Assembly: GCA_025998675.1 (NCBI GenBank)
Contig: AP024673.1
Location: forward strand, 2,674,562-2,738,561
Source of the DNA: Fimbriimonadales bacterium
GTDB lineage: Bacteria; Armatimonadota; Fimbriimonadia; Fimbriimonadales; GBS-DC
Direction of reading: 5' to 3'
Length of the DNA stretch: 64,000 nt
Made by a program: the position numbers and the translations under genes
Shown here: piece by piece, positions 40,938 through 50,745 of the stretch
How positions within the stretch are numbered: position 1 is the stretch's first letter
How the letters are laid out: the number at the start of each line of letters is the position of its first letter
The notes under the pieces: generated by a model
Database searches by the model: none
Told to the model about the DNA's origin: nothing
Seen by the model: only the letters and a program-made list of their open reading frames with translations

Positions 40938-41286
40938 TGGTGGAGGCGGGGGGAATTGAACCCCCTTCCGAGACCGTTGCTCACCCAGCTTCTACGAGCG
41001 TATCCTGTCTTTGGCTCTCGCGCTGGGGTTCCCGACAGGCAGGGCGTCCCAGCGCCAGCTCAGTTAAAAGTCCTCCGTCCGCCCTGAGCACGGCTTCAGG
41101 AGCCAGTCGATCTGCCCACGCTCATCTCGCCCCGGATCGACCGCGAGGCGAGCGGCGCGCTGCTTAATTAGGCAGCGAGAGCATAGTTGGTGTTCGCACT
41201 TCTTGTGTGCCGCTTTTTTACGAGGCCAGCGGCGCCTCGGCTCGCCACTGAGCGTCAAGCGTGTCCCGTCGAACCCTGACGCCCCC
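40938..41286 (-). ncRNA. ssrA: Transfer-messenger RNA (one-piece tmRNA)
   Basis: A 349-base RNA that rescues stalled ribosomes. The 5' end GGGGGCG pairs with CGCCTCC before the encoded CCA, and the T arm GGGGGTTCAATTCCCCC is adjacent. The 5' region has GGGTTCGACGGG. The tag frame encodes ANTNYALAA (41197 down to 41171) followed by TAA. The LAA end is the degradation signal for ClpXP. The RNA is in one piece. Confidence 0.97.
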
Positions 41287-41297
41287 GTGTCGAGTCT

Positions 41298-41303
41298 ATT
41301 ATA
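41298..41303 (-). promoter_or_regulatory. -10 box of tmRNA
   Basis: Perfect TATAAT on the minus strand, 11 bases before the RNA 5' end. Confidence 0.7.
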
Positions 41304-41333
41304 CCCCATCGCGCGCCCAAAAGTTCCAGCGGG

Positions 41334-41339
41334 TACAAT
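41334..41339 (+). promoter_or_regulatory. -10 box of purS (leaderless start)
   Basis: TACAAT ends 6 bases before the purS ATG, with no Shine-Dalgarno. It is divergent from the tmRNA promoter. Confidence 0.55.
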
Positions 41340-41345
41340 ACGCCT

Positions 41346-41588
41346 ATGCCCAGAGCGAGGATTTACATCACTCTCAAGCCCGCGCTTTTGGATGCGCAGG
41401 GGCGCGTGCTGGAGAACGCCCTGCGCCAGCTGGGGTTTGAGCGCGTGCGCGGCGTGCGCGTCGGCAAGTATTTAGAGGTGGAGCTGCAGCCCGACGGCGA
41501 CCCGCATGCACAGGTGGAGGCGATGTGCCAGAAACTGCTGGCGAACCCCGTCATCGAACAGTACCGCTACGAGGTCAGCGACGAATGA
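41346..41588 (+). CDS. purS: Phosphoribosylformylglycinamidine synthase, PurS subunit
   Basis: An 80-residue small subunit of the three-part FGAM synthase (PurS-PurQ-PurL), step four of purine synthesis. The N-terminus [22 protein letters not shown] and [19 protein letters not shown] (both in the first 50 residues) are typical. The stop overlaps the purQ start (ATGA). Confidence 0.94.
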   Translation: MPRARIYITLKPALLDAQGRVLENALRQLGFERVRGVRVGKYLEVELQPDGDPHAQVEAMCQKLLANPVIEQYRYEVSDE

Positions 41589-42262
41589 AGGCAGGCGTGA
41601 TTGTGTTCCCCGGCTCCAACTGCGACCGCGACGCCTATTATGCGCTGCGCGATGAGCTGGGCTACACGGTGGACTACCTCTGGCACGACGACGCGCGCGA
41701 TTTGCGCAACTACGGGCTGGTGATTGTGCCCGGCGGGTTTTCGTATGGCGACTACCTGCGTCCGGGCGCGATTGCCCGCTTCGCGCGAATCATGGACTCG
41801 CTGCGCGACTACGCGGCGCGCGGCGGGCTGGTGCTGGGCGTGTGCAACGGGTTCCAGATCCTGTGCGAGGCGGGGCTGCTGCCCGGCGCGCTCACGCGCA
41901 ACATCGGGCTGAAGTTCCGCTGTATGCCCGTGCATATCCGCGTGGAGAACGCCGAGACGCCTTACACGCGCCGCTATCGGCAGGGCGAGGTGTTGCGAAT
42001 CCCGATTGCGCACGGCGACGGGCGCTATGTGTGCGACGAGGCGACCCTGCAGCAGCTGCGGGCGAACGGGCAGATAGTGTTCCGCTACTGCAGTCCCGAC
42101 GGCGCGCTGGGCGAGGCGTGGAACCCGAACGGCTCGATAGACCATATCGCGGGCGTGGCGAACGCGCAGTTCAATGTGCTGGGCATGATGCCTCACCCTG
42201 AGCGCGCCTGCGAGCTGCTGCTGGGCAGCGACGACGGACGCCGCCTGCTGCAGGTGGGGTAG
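41585..42262 (+). CDS. purQ: Phosphoribosylformylglycinamidine synthase, PurQ (glutaminase) subunit
   Basis: A 225-residue class I glutamine amidotransferase providing ammonia to PurL. Visible are [29 protein letters not shown], the nucleophile Cys in [13 protein letters not shown], and His/Glu in MMPHPERA. It overlaps purS by 4 bases. purL does not follow; a convergent lipoprotein gene does. Confidence 0.95.
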   Translation: MKAGVIVFPGSNCDRDAYYALRDELGYTVDYLWHDDARDLRNYGLVIVPGGFSYGDYLRPGAIARFARIMDSLRDYAARGGLVLGVCNGFQILCEAGLLPGALTRNIGLKFRCMPVHIRVENAETPYTRRYRQGEVLRIPIAHGDGRYVCDEATLQQLRANGQIVFRYCSPDGALGEAWNPNGSIDHIAGVANAQFNVLGMMPHPERACELLLGSDDGRRLLQVG

Positions 42263-42266
42263 CCCC

Positions 42267-43406
42267 CTACCGCTCCATCGTATGCACGGTATGTATCTCG
42301 ATACGGTCGCGCTGGACGAGCAGCGTCTCCGCGTCGCGCCAGTCGAAGCCCGTGATGCCTGCCTTCTTCAGCTCGTACCACACACCCGTTCTGATCGATT
42401 GGGGCATGCGCGCCAACACGGTATCGACGGTAGCGGTTGTGAGATCCAGCACATGGAGGGAGTCATCTGCGTCCCATGCCAGCCGCTGCCCGTCGGGCGA
42501 GAAGCAGTAATAAGTGTAGCTGGGGTCGGCGTTCGCTTCCAGCGTTTCATTATGGGGAATGAGCGCGATTCGGCGCGGCGCGCCGCCCTGCAACGGTCGC
42601 TCGAAGACCGCCAGGAACTTCAGATGCTGCACGCGCACCCAGCGCACCACCACGCCCGCAGGATCCACCCAGAACGCCTGCACATCGCCCGTGGTGGTCA
42701 GCGGAATCATCTGCGCGCCGCGCAGCAGGTACAGGTCCCCGTGTCGCTGGTGGTAACCTTCCCCGCTCTGGGCTTTTTTTCCCAGAAGCACAACGGCGAG
42801 CGGCGGCTCTGTGCGAACCCAGTGCGCCCAATCCCAGTGAATAATCTCGTTGTAATCCTCTCTGGGCAGGGGCACACGCTGCGTGCAGACCCAGGTATCT
42901 GTACGGTAGAGACAGATGTCGCCCTTGTCGCTGAAACCCATCAGGTACTTGCCGTCGGCGCTCCAGCGAGGCGCATTTGCCTCGATGGGCAGCTCCTGCA
43001 GGCGACCCGTCGCGACCTCGTACAGCATGACCTTGTGTTCGTATTTCGCGTCGGTCGCTTCCGCAGAGTCTCCATCGGTAGTGGGCGCGCCGTCAGCGGC
43101 GCGACGCAGCCACTCGAAGCATACCGCGCGCGAGTCGGGCGTCCACTGGCAGTTGTAAACCCAGCCAGCGAGGGGCGATTCGTCATCGAGTGAGAATCGG
43201 AACACAGGAACCGTCTGACGACGCTCAAGATGGTAGATTGCCAGTTCTATTTCGGGAGAGTCTTCAGGGGCGTCTGGGGGCTTGCGCGCGACGGTTGTGA
43301 ATTGTCCATCGGGCGAGACGCGCACCCACCCCCACTCCCCACATCCCGAAAACAACACGGCGGTCAGCAGCGCGAGCAGTCCCACGATCAATCGCTTGAG
43401 ACGCAT
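42267..43406 (-). CDS. Lipoprotein with beta-propeller (WD40/TolB-like) repeats
   Basis: A 379-residue protein with a lipoprotein signal (MRLKRLIVGLLALLTAVLFSGC, lipobox FSGC). The rest has repeated strands of the S-P-D-G/S-A-D-G-x type: VRVSPDGQF, CQWTPDSRAVCFEW, PRWSADGKYLMGF, CFSPDGQRLAW. This indicates a TolB-like propeller held on the outside of a membrane. The ATG 43406 follows AGGAGGTG, with TATAGT as the probable -10. It ends 4 bases from the convergent purQ end. Role unknown. Confidence 0.7.
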   Translation of the reverse strand: MRLKRLIVGLLALLTAVLFSGCGEWGWVRVSPDGQFTTVARKPPDAPEDSPEIELAIYHLERRQTVPVFRFSLDDESPLAGWVYNCQWTPDSRAVCFEWLRRAADGAPTTDGDSAEATDAKYEHKVMLYEVATGRLQELPIEANAPRWSADGKYLMGFSDKGDICLYRTDTWVCTQRVPLPREDYNEIIHWDWAHWVRTEPPLAVVLLGKKAQSGEGYHQRHGDLYLLRGAQMIPLTTTGDVQAFWVDPAGVVVRWVRVQHLKFLAVFERPLQGGAPRRIALIPHNETLEANADPSYTYYCFSPDGQRLAWDADDSLHVLDLTTATVDTVLARMPQSIRTGVWYELKKAGITGFDWRDAETLLVQRDRIEIHTVHTMER

Positions 43407-43467
43407 TCGGAACACCTCCTGATCGACTATACGCAATTCGCGCCGCCGACGGATAGGGACTTAAGTC

Positions 43468-44595
43468 CTAATTTGACCCCCGCACCAGCTCGGCAGGCTC
43501 GCCGAATCGGGGCAACAGGCTGGGATGCCCGCGCACGGCATACGGCAGAAACGCCGCATCGGGGAAACGGGTGAGCTGGCGCATCTGCTCGCTCCAGAAC
43601 TGCGGATGCACGCTCAACAGGATGGGGATCAGGCGTTCGTCCAGCGTCGCCAGAAAATGGTCATAGCACAGGCTCCGCAGCCAGATGGGTTGCTGGAAAA
43701 GCATTTGCGTGATTCGCTCGTGGGGCACGCGCACACCCATTCGCCACAGGTCCAGCTCGTTCGTTGCCAGCGCGCGGATTTTCTCCAGCAGCGCGTCGAG
43801 GGCGGGCGCATCAGGGGGCAGTAGCATCAGCTGCGTCTCGGTCTTCTCAAGCATCTGGAGGAACTGCCGGCGGTCGCTGAGCGCGCTCAGCCACTGTTCG
43901 AGGGTGGGCGCGTCTTCTTTGACGAAAAGGGATTGCAGGTCGGGTCGGGCGCGCAGTTTCTGAAACAGGGGCAGGGCGCGTGGGACTTTGGGCAGCGCGG
44001 TGCGGAGGGCGGCGGTCGCCTTCGGCGCGGAATGCTCCAGCAGCAGCTCGCACGTCCGCAGGCGCACGACAGGGCTTTTGCTGCTTGCGAGCTGGATGAG
44101 GGTTGGCAGCGCGTCGTCGCCCAGCGCGCGCAGTCGCTCCCGCGCGAGGGACGCCGTGCTGCAGTGCGCCAGCGTGAGCAGTATCACGCGCGGGGGCTGG
44201 TTGGGCTGCCACGCCGCCGCCTGCGCGCGAATGGCAGGCAGCGTTTCAATCAGCGACGCCTCGCCGCGAAACAGGCGGGCGAACGGCTCCAAATCGGTTC
44301 CCCCTCCGTCCGCAGGGGGAACCGCGTCGGCAGGCTGCTGGGGCAGGTGTTGCGCTTCGAGCTGTTCCAGCAGCCGTGCGCAGGCGTAGTGGAGGCGGGT
44401 GAGCGCGTTCAGCTGGGCGCGCGCGTCGTCCGTCGCCAGCGCCGCCTGCAGGCACTCCGCCAGCGGCGCGAGGGCGTCGCTGGACTGCAGCGCGGGCAGG
44501 GCGTCCTGCAACGGCTCCAGCCCCCCTGCCCGCTTCAAGCCCAGCGCCAGCGCGTGCTGAATCGCGCGCTGTAGCGATTCCAATTCCCGTTGCAT
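43468..44595 (-). CDS. HEAT-repeat-like helical protein of unknown function
   Basis: A 375-residue protein made almost entirely of helices, with Leu/Ala-rich pairs such as RLRALGDDALPTLIQLASS and SPVVRLRTCELLLEHSAPKA, which fit HEAT repeats. There is no signal peptide and no enzymatic motif. It follows metE by 137 bases, a gap holding a palindromic repeat copy, so it may have its own promoter. Function unknown. Confidence 0.6.
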   Translation of the reverse strand: MQRELESLQRAIQHALALGLKRAGGLEPLQDALPALQSSDALAPLAECLQAALATDDARAQLNALTRLHYACARLLEQLEAQHLPQQPADAVPPADGGGTDLEPFARLFRGEASLIETLPAIRAQAAAWQPNQPPRVILLTLAHCSTASLARERLRALGDDALPTLIQLASSKSPVVRLRTCELLLEHSAPKATAALRTALPKVPRALPLFQKLRARPDLQSLFVKEDAPTLEQWLSALSDRRQFLQMLEKTETQLMLLPPDAPALDALLEKIRALATNELDLWRMGVRVPHERITQMLFQQPIWLRSLCYDHFLATLDERLIPILLSVHPQFWSEQMRQLTRFPDAAFLPYAVRGHPSLLPRFGEPAELVRGSN

Positions 44596-44650
44596 GCTAT
44601 TGCCAACTGCGCCTCCTGCGACAGGGCGTGATTAGAGCCTGTGGCGCGCT

Positions 44651-44687
44651 CTGGAGTGCTGAAGCGCAGCTTCCGCACACTCCATAA
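44651..44687 (+). repeat. Palindromic dispersed repeat, family A, short copy
   Basis: CTGGAGTGCTGAAGC and GCTTCCGCACACTCCATAA are partly inverted copies matching the ends of the 16481-16537 element; the middle hairpin pair is missing. Confidence 0.6.
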
Positions 44688-44732
44688 ACACACGCGCGCC
44701 GCTCCGATATCGAACGCATGTCGCAGAGACTC

Positions 44733-46931
44733 TCAGCCTGTGTGTGCGCGCAGGCGGCGCGCCGCCTCGACCATGTGTTGCAGCGCGGGGATGACCTCCT
44801 CCCACTTGCGCGTCTTCAGCCCGCAGTCGGGGTTCACCCAGAACTGCTCACGCGGGAAGACGCGAATCGCGCGCGCCATCACCGCCTCGATGGACTCCAC
44901 GCTCGGCACAGCGGGCGTATGCACATCGAATACGCCGGGTCCAATCTGGCGCGGATAGTTGTAATGCTCGAACGCGCCGATGACCTCGCCTTTCGCGCGC
45001 GCCGCCTCGATGGTAATCACATCGGCGTCCATCCAGTCGATGTAGCGCAGCACCGTGTTGAAGTCCGAGTAGCACATATGGGTGTGAATCTGCGTTTCGG
45101 GTTTGGCGCGGGAGGCGAGTTTGAACGCCTGCGCCGCCCAGCGGAAGTAGGCGTCCCAGTCGGCGCGTTTGAGGGGCGCCTTCTCGCGGTAGGCAGGCTC
45201 GTCAATCTGCACAATTGGGATGCCCGCCGCCTCCAGATCGCGCACCTCGTCCTGCAGCGCGAGCGCAATCTGATAGGCGACCTGCTCGACGGGAATGTCC
45301 TCGCGCACATAGCTCCACGCGATAATCGTCACGGGCCCCGTGAGCATGCCCTTCACTGGTTTGCGGGTGAGCGACTGGGCGTAGGCGGTCTCCTTGACGG
45401 TCATCGGCGCGGTGCGGGCGACATCGCCGTAGATAATCGGCGGGCGGTACACGCGCGTGCCATACGAGAGCAACCAGCCCTGCTGCGTGAAGGCGATGCC
45501 GTCCATCTTCTCGGCGAAGAACTCCACCATGTCGGTGCGCTCGAACTCGCCATGCACCAGCACATCGAGCCCCTGCTGTTCCTGGAAGGCAATCAGCTCG
45601 CGGATTTGCTGCTGGATGTAGGCGTCGTACTCGTCGGCGGTGATTTTGCCGGTGCGGTACGCCTGACGCATCTGGCGCACTTCGGGCGTCTGCGGGAAGC
45701 TGCCGATGGTGGTGGTGGGGAAGAGAGGCAGCTGGAGCCGTTCTCGCTGGATGCGGTCGCGTTCGGCGTAGGGCGCAGCGCGTTCGAAGTCGGCGGGGGT
45801 CAGGCTCGCGACGCGCGATTGCACGCCGGGCGCGTACCAGTGGTCGCTGGCGTGCTGGTAGGCGTTCCATGCGCGTGTTGCGTCTGTCTCGCCTTCCGTC
45901 AGCAGCGTTTTCAGCAGGCGCAGCTCCTGCAGCCGCTCCGTCGCGAAGGCGATCCGCTCCCTGAGTGCGGGGTCGAGCGCGCTTTCAGGCTCGACGCTCA
46001 CGGGCAGGTGCATCAGCGGCGCGGCGTTGGAGAGCCACACCGTCGCGCCTGTCTGCTGCGCAAGCGCCCGCGCGCGTTCCGCCGCGGCGCGCAGGTCGGT
46101 CTTCCACACATTCCGCCCGTCCACCACGCCCGCAATCAGAATCTTGTCGCTGGGGAAGCCGTGCTGCTGCAGGATCTGGTAGTTGCGGGCGCCGTGGACG
46201 AAATCCAGCCCAAAGCCTGCGACGGGCAAATCGTACAGGCGCGGCAGGAAGTCGACGCTGTCGTAGTAGCTGAACAGCAGGATGGGCGCGTATTGCCCCA
46301 GCGTCTGGTACGCCGCGCGGATGGCGTCTATCTCCGCCTCCGTTGCATCGAGCGCGAAGGCAGGCTCGTCGAGATGCACATACGCCGCGCCCGCCTGCTT
46401 GAGTTGCTGCAGAATCTCGGCGTAGACGGGCGTCAGTCGCTCCAGCAGCGCGGGCAGCTGCTCCGGCTCGAAGCCGCGACTGAGACGCAGGAAGGTGTAG
46501 GGTCCAATCAGGTAGGGATAGCCCCCGCCATAGTGCTGGAACGCCTCCAGCGGCTTGTTCCAGTGCAGGCGGAACGCGGTCTGCGCGTCGATGTGTGACA
46601 CCAGGTAATGGTAGTTCGTGTTGAACCATTTGGTCATAGGCAGGGCGTCCGCGCCGCGCGCCAGAGTGAAGTAGGCGTTCAGGTCGCGGGGGTCTATCGG
46701 GTAGACGCCCAGCATAATCGCGGTATCGAGCATATTGTCGTAGAGGGTCATCTCGCCGACGGGATGCGCGTCCACGAACTGCTGGTAAAGGGCGATGCGC
46801 TGGCGTTCCAGCGCGTCGATGCCCGCGCGCAACTCCGCCTCGCTTACTTTGCCCTGCCAGTAGCCTTCAATCAGTCGTTTGAATTCGCGGCTTGCGCCCA
46901 GACGGGGGTAGCCGTAAGCGTAGGTCTGCAT
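44733..46931 (-). CDS. metE: Cobalamin-independent methionine synthase
   Basis: Transfers a methyl group from methyltetrahydrofolate-polyglutamate to homocysteine using zinc. The 732-residue protein contains both barrels: the N-terminal one begins YAYGYPRLGASREFKRLIEGYW. The C-terminal one has TTTIGSFPQTPEVRQMR, HGEFERTDMVEFFAE, and the zinc ligands in THMCYSDF (His, Cys), ITIEAARAKGE (Glu) and WVNPDCGLKTRKWEE (Cys). Length is normal. AAGGAGG decides the start. It lies 15 bases after a lipoprotein gene, so no riboswitch has room immediately upstream. Confidence 0.97.
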   Translation of the reverse strand: MQTYAYGYPRLGASREFKRLIEGYWQGKVSEAELRAGIDALERQRIALYQQFVDAHPVGEMTLYDNMLDTAIMLGVYPIDPRDLNAYFTLARGADALPMTKWFNTNYHYLVSHIDAQTAFRLHWNKPLEAFQHYGGGYPYLIGPYTFLRLSRGFEPEQLPALLERLTPVYAEILQQLKQAGAAYVHLDEPAFALDATEAEIDAIRAAYQTLGQYAPILLFSYYDSVDFLPRLYDLPVAGFGLDFVHGARNYQILQQHGFPSDKILIAGVVDGRNVWKTDLRAAAERARALAQQTGATVWLSNAAPLMHLPVSVEPESALDPALRERIAFATERLQELRLLKTLLTEGETDATRAWNAYQHASDHWYAPGVQSRVASLTPADFERAAPYAERDRIQRERLQLPLFPTTTIGSFPQTPEVRQMRQAYRTGKITADEYDAYIQQQIRELIAFQEQQGLDVLVHGEFERTDMVEFFAEKMDGIAFTQQGWLLSYGTRVYRPPIIYGDVARTAPMTVKETAYAQSLTRKPVKGMLTGPVTIIAWSYVREDIPVEQVAYQIALALQDEVRDLEAAGIPIVQIDEPAYREKAPLKRADWDAYFRWAAQAFKLASRAKPETQIHTHMCYSDFNTVLRYIDWMDADVITIEAARAKGEVIGAFEHYNYPRQIGPGVFDVHTPAVPSVESIEAVMARAIRVFPREQFWVNPDCGLKTRKWEEVIPALQHMVEAARRLRAHTG

Positions 46932-46946
46932 AGTTGCCTCCTTAAG

Positions 46947-47477
46947 TTATTGGGTTTGTTTTTCGCTCCATGAAAGCACAGCGCGGGTCTGGTTATTCTC
47001 GCGGCTGGCAGCGACGCCCGCGGTGATACGCTCCGACTGCCCCAGCACGAGAATCTCCTCGCCTGCGTCGGTCTTCTGGTTCATCTTACTCACATTCAGG
47101 TTGCGTTTTTTGAACTCGGTTTCGTAGAAGTCGGCGACGGCTTGCGGGCTGGCGTCGCCGATGATTTCCACCTGCATGCCTTTGAAGTCGCCTGTCTGGG
47201 TGCGCAGCGTGCCTTTGACCTGCATGCCTGCGAAGATGGGCAACGGGAAATCGTCGGGAGCAGCAACGGCCTTCGTCGCTTCGTCGGACTGGGGCTGGGC
47301 AGGCGCGGGCTCGGCTTGCGGGGCGGGCAAGGGCGGCTCGGCAGGCTTCAGAGCTGTGTCGTTCGGGGGCGGCGTGGCGGCTTCCTGCTGCTGGGACGTG
47401 CATCCCGACAACGCATACAAACTGATACTGGCGGCAATCAGCAGCGCCGCGCTCCTGAGTCGTCGTAGTCTCCGCAT
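46947..47477 (-). CDS. Lipoprotein of unknown function
   Basis: A 176-residue protein with a lipoprotein signal (lipobox ALSGC at residues 23-27), a Pro/Ala-rich linker (about residues 30-70) and a small folded domain (VKGTLRTQTGDFKGMQVEI, AVADFYETEFKKRNL). The linker suggests a membrane-tethered domain that reaches into the periplasm. A GAGGAAA site and a TATACC box lie before the start. metE is 15 bases downstream, probably by chance rather than function. Confidence 0.65.
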   Translation of the reverse strand: MRRLRRLRSAALLIAASISLYALSGCTSQQQEAATPPPNDTALKPAEPPLPAPQAEPAPAQPQSDEATKAVAAPDDFPLPIFAGMQVKGTLRTQTGDFKGMQVEIIGDASPQAVADFYETEFKKRNLNVSKMNQKTDAGEEILVLGQSERITAGVAASRENNQTRAVLSWSEKQTQ

Positions 47478-47508
47478 GGGTTTCCTCGCGGGTATAAGGA
47501 TACCCGTT

Positions 47509-48819
47509 TCAGAGACCGCCGCGCGTTTTGACCTGCAGGTAATGGTTCACCAGCGCAGCGACGAGGGCGTCTGGCTCGGCGTCGATACAGTGAACGCCCA
47601 TGCGCTCCAGCGCGCGCGTCGCCGCCATGCGGTCGTCCAGCGTCTGGATGGCGACGGCGCGGCGGTACAGGTCGTGCGGCGCGTCGGGCGATTGCTGGCT
47701 CCAGCGGTGCAGGCGCGGGTCGGCGACGGTAATCGCCACGCACAGGTGCTGTCGCCGCAGGGTACCCAGCGCATGCAACGCCATGCGCGAGGCGTCGGGG
47801 TCTATCAGGTCGGTGAACAGCGCAATGAGCGAGCGTTTGCGCCACCGCTGCGCCAGATAGGTCGCCGCGTAGAGGTAGTCCGATTCGACCATGCGCGGCT
47901 GCGCGTCGTGTAGCGCGTCCACCAGCTTGCCGACCTGCGCTTTGCCGCGCTGGGGCGGGCTGAACAGGTCCACCTCATCGGCGAACACGAGCGCGCCCAC
48001 CTTGTCGTCCATCTGCACCGCGACATACGCCAGCATCAGCGCGGCGTTCAGCACGGCGTCGAACTTGCGCCTGCCCTCCACCTCCGCCAGCATCGTGCGC
48101 CCCGCATCCAGCAGCAGAATCACATGCTGGCTGCGCTCGGTCTGATAGTCGCGCACGATGGGCTTGCCGCGCCGCGCCGTCGCCTTCCAGTCGATGCGTC
48201 GGAACTCGTCGTCGGGCGTGTATTCGCGCAGCGATTCGAACTCCATCCCCTGTCCCCGCAGGCGCAGTTGGCGGAACCCCATCAGTTGCAGGCGTCCGCG
48301 ATGGCGCAACAGGTCGTATTCGCGCAGCTGGAGCAGGTTGGGGTATACAGGTACGGCGGCGCGGGCAGGCAGTCGGTAATCGCGCGCGGTCAGGCGGAAT
48401 CGCCCCTCCACGCGCAAAAAGGCGTCCTCGAAGCGCGCCTCGCCCCGATAGCGCGGCGTGAGATGATAGACTGCCTGCGCGGGCTGGTCGGGCTGCAGCA
48501 CGAGCGCGAACTCGCGCTGGTCGTAGTCGCACAGGGGCGGCGGCTCGTCGCGCAGGCGCGCATGGCGCGGCGTGGTGAGGCTATGGGTGAGCGTCAGCTC
48601 GATGCGATTCCCCGCGCCCAGCGACAGCACGCGCTCATGGCGCCGCTGCACGCGGAACGACTCCGCGCGGGGCAGGCTCAGCGCATCCACCGCAATCGCG
48701 ACAACCGCAATCAGGTCAATCAGCAGCGTCAGCCCCAACAAATCGGGGCGGGCGGCGCCCAACAGAGCGACCAGCCCGCCCAGACCGAACAACGCCCACG
48801 CACGATAGGTCAGAATCAT
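47509..48819 (-). CDS. DUF58 domain protein, membrane-anchored (second copy)
   Basis: A 436-residue protein with two membrane segments at the N-terminus (residues 5-20 and 24-45). The DUF58 signature RGQGMEFESLREYTPDDEFRRIDWKATARRGKPIVRDYQTE (residues 193-235, in sections) precedes a VWA-like domain (ILLLDAGRTML, IALFTDLIDPD). The MIDAS-type Asp set is partly present. Such proteins usually pair with MoxR, but none adjoins. Start is 9 bases after the prepilin stop, so the two may share a message. Confidence 0.88.
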   Translation of the reverse strand: MILTYRAWALFGLGGLVALLGAARPDLLGLTLLIDLIAVVAIAVDALSLPRAESFRVQRRHERVLSLGAGNRIELTLTHSLTTPRHARLRDEPPPLCDYDQREFALVLQPDQPAQAVYHLTPRYRGEARFEDAFLRVEGRFRLTARDYRLPARAAVPVYPNLLQLREYDLLRHRGRLQLMGFRQLRLRGQGMEFESLREYTPDDEFRRIDWKATARRGKPIVRDYQTERSQHVILLLDAGRTMLAEVEGRRKFDAVLNAALMLAYVAVQMDDKVGALVFADEVDLFSPPQRGKAQVGKLVDALHDAQPRMVESDYLYAATYLAQRWRKRSLIALFTDLIDPDASRMALHALGTLRRQHLCVAITVADPRLHRWSQQSPDAPHDLYRRAVAIQTLDDRMAATRALERMGVHCIDAEPDALVAALVNHYLQVKTRGGL

Positions 48820-48828
48820 GCACGCGCG

Positions 48829-49716
48829 TCAGAGACGGATGTATTTGTAGCACTTGCCGAGGTTGTCCTCCGCCGCGACGCCCTCCAGATAGGGTCGGCA
48901 TGCGTTGAACGCATCGTTCGGCGCGGTGCCCTGATAGCGTGCGTAGGGCGTACCGCTCACGCACCAGATGTCGGCGCCCTGACGGAGCGTCCACGGGTCG
49001 CTGCCCGCGCGTCCGGGATAGGTGTATTGCACGCCTGTGCCCGCCTGTCCGAGCTTGCGCGCCTTGATGGCCTTCGCGTGCCCGTCCACAAAGTTCGCCT
49101 GCACAAACTCGTTATGGCGCGCTCGCACGGGCACAATCAGGAAGATCGATGTGCCTGTCGGCGTGCGGCGCAGCACATTCCCCGTGCCGCCCAGCGCCAG
49201 GTCTGCTTCGAAGTTGATCGTCGTCTCCGCAGGGAAGTCCACCTCCGCGATGGAGACCGTGCCCCGACTCACCGCGGGCGGGTTCTGGTCGATGGGCGTG
49301 CGCCCCGGCGGCAGCAGGTCGTAGTTGTACATGTAGCTGATGGTCTCAGGCAGGTTGCAGGTCGGCATATTGAGTACGGCGCGGAAGCCCGCATTCAGGT
49401 AAAGCGCGTTCGGCTCGCTGGGACACTTAGTGATGTCCAGATTCCGAATGTAGGGGTCCACCGCGTCGAACAGCGTGAAGGCGCACTGTTGCCCGTTGCG
49501 ACCGATTGCAGGCGCATAGACCGCCATCGGGAACTTCTCGTCGTAGTCCTGAATGTACGACAGGCATCCCGTCGCCATCTGCTTGAGGTTGTTCATGCAC
49601 TGGGTCTGGCGCGCTTTTTCACGCGCCTGCGCGAACACCGGGAACAGAATCGCCGCAAGAATGGCGATAATCGCGATGACTACGAGCAGCTCAATCAGCG
49701 TAAAGCCTCTTCGCAT
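48829..49716 (-). CDS. Prepilin of the H-X9-DG type (tandem copy 1)
   Basis: A 295-residue type II secretion/type IV pilin-like protein. It has a short leader, then [21 protein letters not shown], the prepilin peptidase site and hydrophobic helix, and [19 protein letters not shown], matching H, nine residues, then DG. These prepilins expand in Planctomycetes, Verrucomicrobia and Armatimonadota; the pilus or secretion partner is unknown. AGGAGGAG decides ATG 49716. A paralogue of the gene 76 bases upstream. Confidence 0.93.
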   Translation of the reverse strand: MRRGFTLIELLVVIAIIAILAAILFPVFAQAREKARQTQCMNNLKQMATGCLSYIQDYDEKFPMAVYAPAIGRNGQQCAFTLFDAVDPYIRNLDITKCPSEPNALYLNAGFRAVLNMPTCNLPETISYMYNYDLLPPGRTPIDQNPPAVSRGTVSIAEVDFPAETTINFEADLALGGTGNVLRRTPTGTSIFLIVPVRARHNEFVQANFVDGHAKAIKARKLGQAGTGVQYTYPGRAGSDPWTLRQGADIWCVSGTPYARYQGTAPNDAFNACRPYLEGVAAEDNLGKCYKYIRL

Positions 49717-49792
49717 AATGTCTCCTCCTCGATAAGGTTCTATTATAGACTCCGGAACCCAGAGCAGCGTTCCAGAAATTGGGCGCGCGGCG

Positions 49793-50668
49793 TCATCGCA
49801 ACGCGCGATAGCATGCGCCGAGCTGGTCCTGGTCGGCGACGCCCTCCAGATAGGGTCGGCAGCTGTTGAACGGGTCGCTGGCAGGCAGACCGCAGTAGCG
49901 GGCATACGCGCCGCCGCCCACACACCACAGCTCGTTGCGCGGCGTGAACACTGGGTTCGAGGGCAGTCCGGGATAGAGATAGTTGCAGTCCGTGCCCGCG
50001 TACTTGCGTCCTTTGACCGCCTTCGCGTGCCCGTCCACATAGTTCGCCTGCACAAACTCGTTATGGCGCGGGCGGATGGGGATGGGGAAAGTAATGCTGT
50101 TGTCCGTCGGCTGGCGGCGCATCAGGGTGCAGCTGCCCGAAAGCGCAATATCGGCGTCGAAAATCATCGTCGTTTCGGCGACCAGCGGAATCTCCGCCAT
50201 CGCGACCGTGCCGCGACTGATGGAGCCAGACCCCAGCGGCGTGCGCCCCGCACGAATCACATCGTAGTTGTACATGTAGCTGACGGTTTCGGGCAGCGTA
50301 CAGGACGGGTAGCCCATCAGCGTCTGGAACGCGGCGTTGAGGTAGAGCGCCTTCGGATCGCTGGGGCAGCGCGTGATTTCGATATTCTTCATGTAGGGCT
50401 GGATGGCGTCAAACACGGTCATCACGCAGTTGCCGCCGCTGGGGCGCGGCGCGGGCGCGTAAATCGCCATCGGGAAGAATTCGTCAGCGTCCTGCGCATA
50501 CATCAGCACCGCCGTCGCCGACTGGCGCAGGTTGTTCATACACTGGGTCTGACGCGCCTTCTCACGCGCCTGAGCGAACACAGGAAACAGGATCGCCGCC
50601 AGAATCGCGATAATCGCAATCACGACCAGCAGCTCAATCAGCGTAAAGCCGTTGGATTGCCTGCTCAT
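49793..50668 (-). CDS. Prepilin of the H-X9-DG type (tandem copy 2)
   Basis: A 291-residue paralogue of the preceding entry, with [21 protein letters not shown]-like N-terminus and [19 protein letters not shown]. The shared parts [22 protein letters not shown] and RPYLEGVA show recent duplication. ATG 50668 is 9 bases after GGAGG; ATG 50677 would overlap that site. TATAAT on the minus strand lies at 50691-50696. Confidence 0.92.
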   Translation of the reverse strand: MSRQSNGFTLIELLVVIAIIAILAAILFPVFAQAREKARQTQCMNNLRQSATAVLMYAQDADEFFPMAIYAPAPRPSGGNCVMTVFDAIQPYMKNIEITRCPSDPKALYLNAAFQTLMGYPSCTLPETVSYMYNYDVIRAGRTPLGSGSISRGTVAMAEIPLVAETTMIFDADIALSGSCTLMRRQPTDNSITFPIPIRPRHNEFVQANYVDGHAKAVKGRKYAGTDCNYLYPGLPSNPVFTPRNELWCVGGGAYARYCGLPASDPFNSCRPYLEGVADQDQLGACYRALR

Positions 50669-50690
50669 GGAAGTCATCCTCCACCTACCG

Positions 50691-50696
50691 ATTATA
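50691..50696 (-). promoter_or_regulatory. -10 box of the tandem prepilins
   Basis: Perfect TATAAT on the minus strand, with a leader of about 20 bases and a GGAGG site before ATG 50668. Confidence 0.6.
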
Positions 50697-50745
50697 CACC
50701 GATTTTTATTTTCCTGCCCAAAAGCTGGAAAATTTGACTGGATGG

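Noticed and set aside
46932-46946. SAM or cobalamin riboswitch in front of metE
   Set aside because: Only 15 bases separate metE from the upstream lipoprotein gene.
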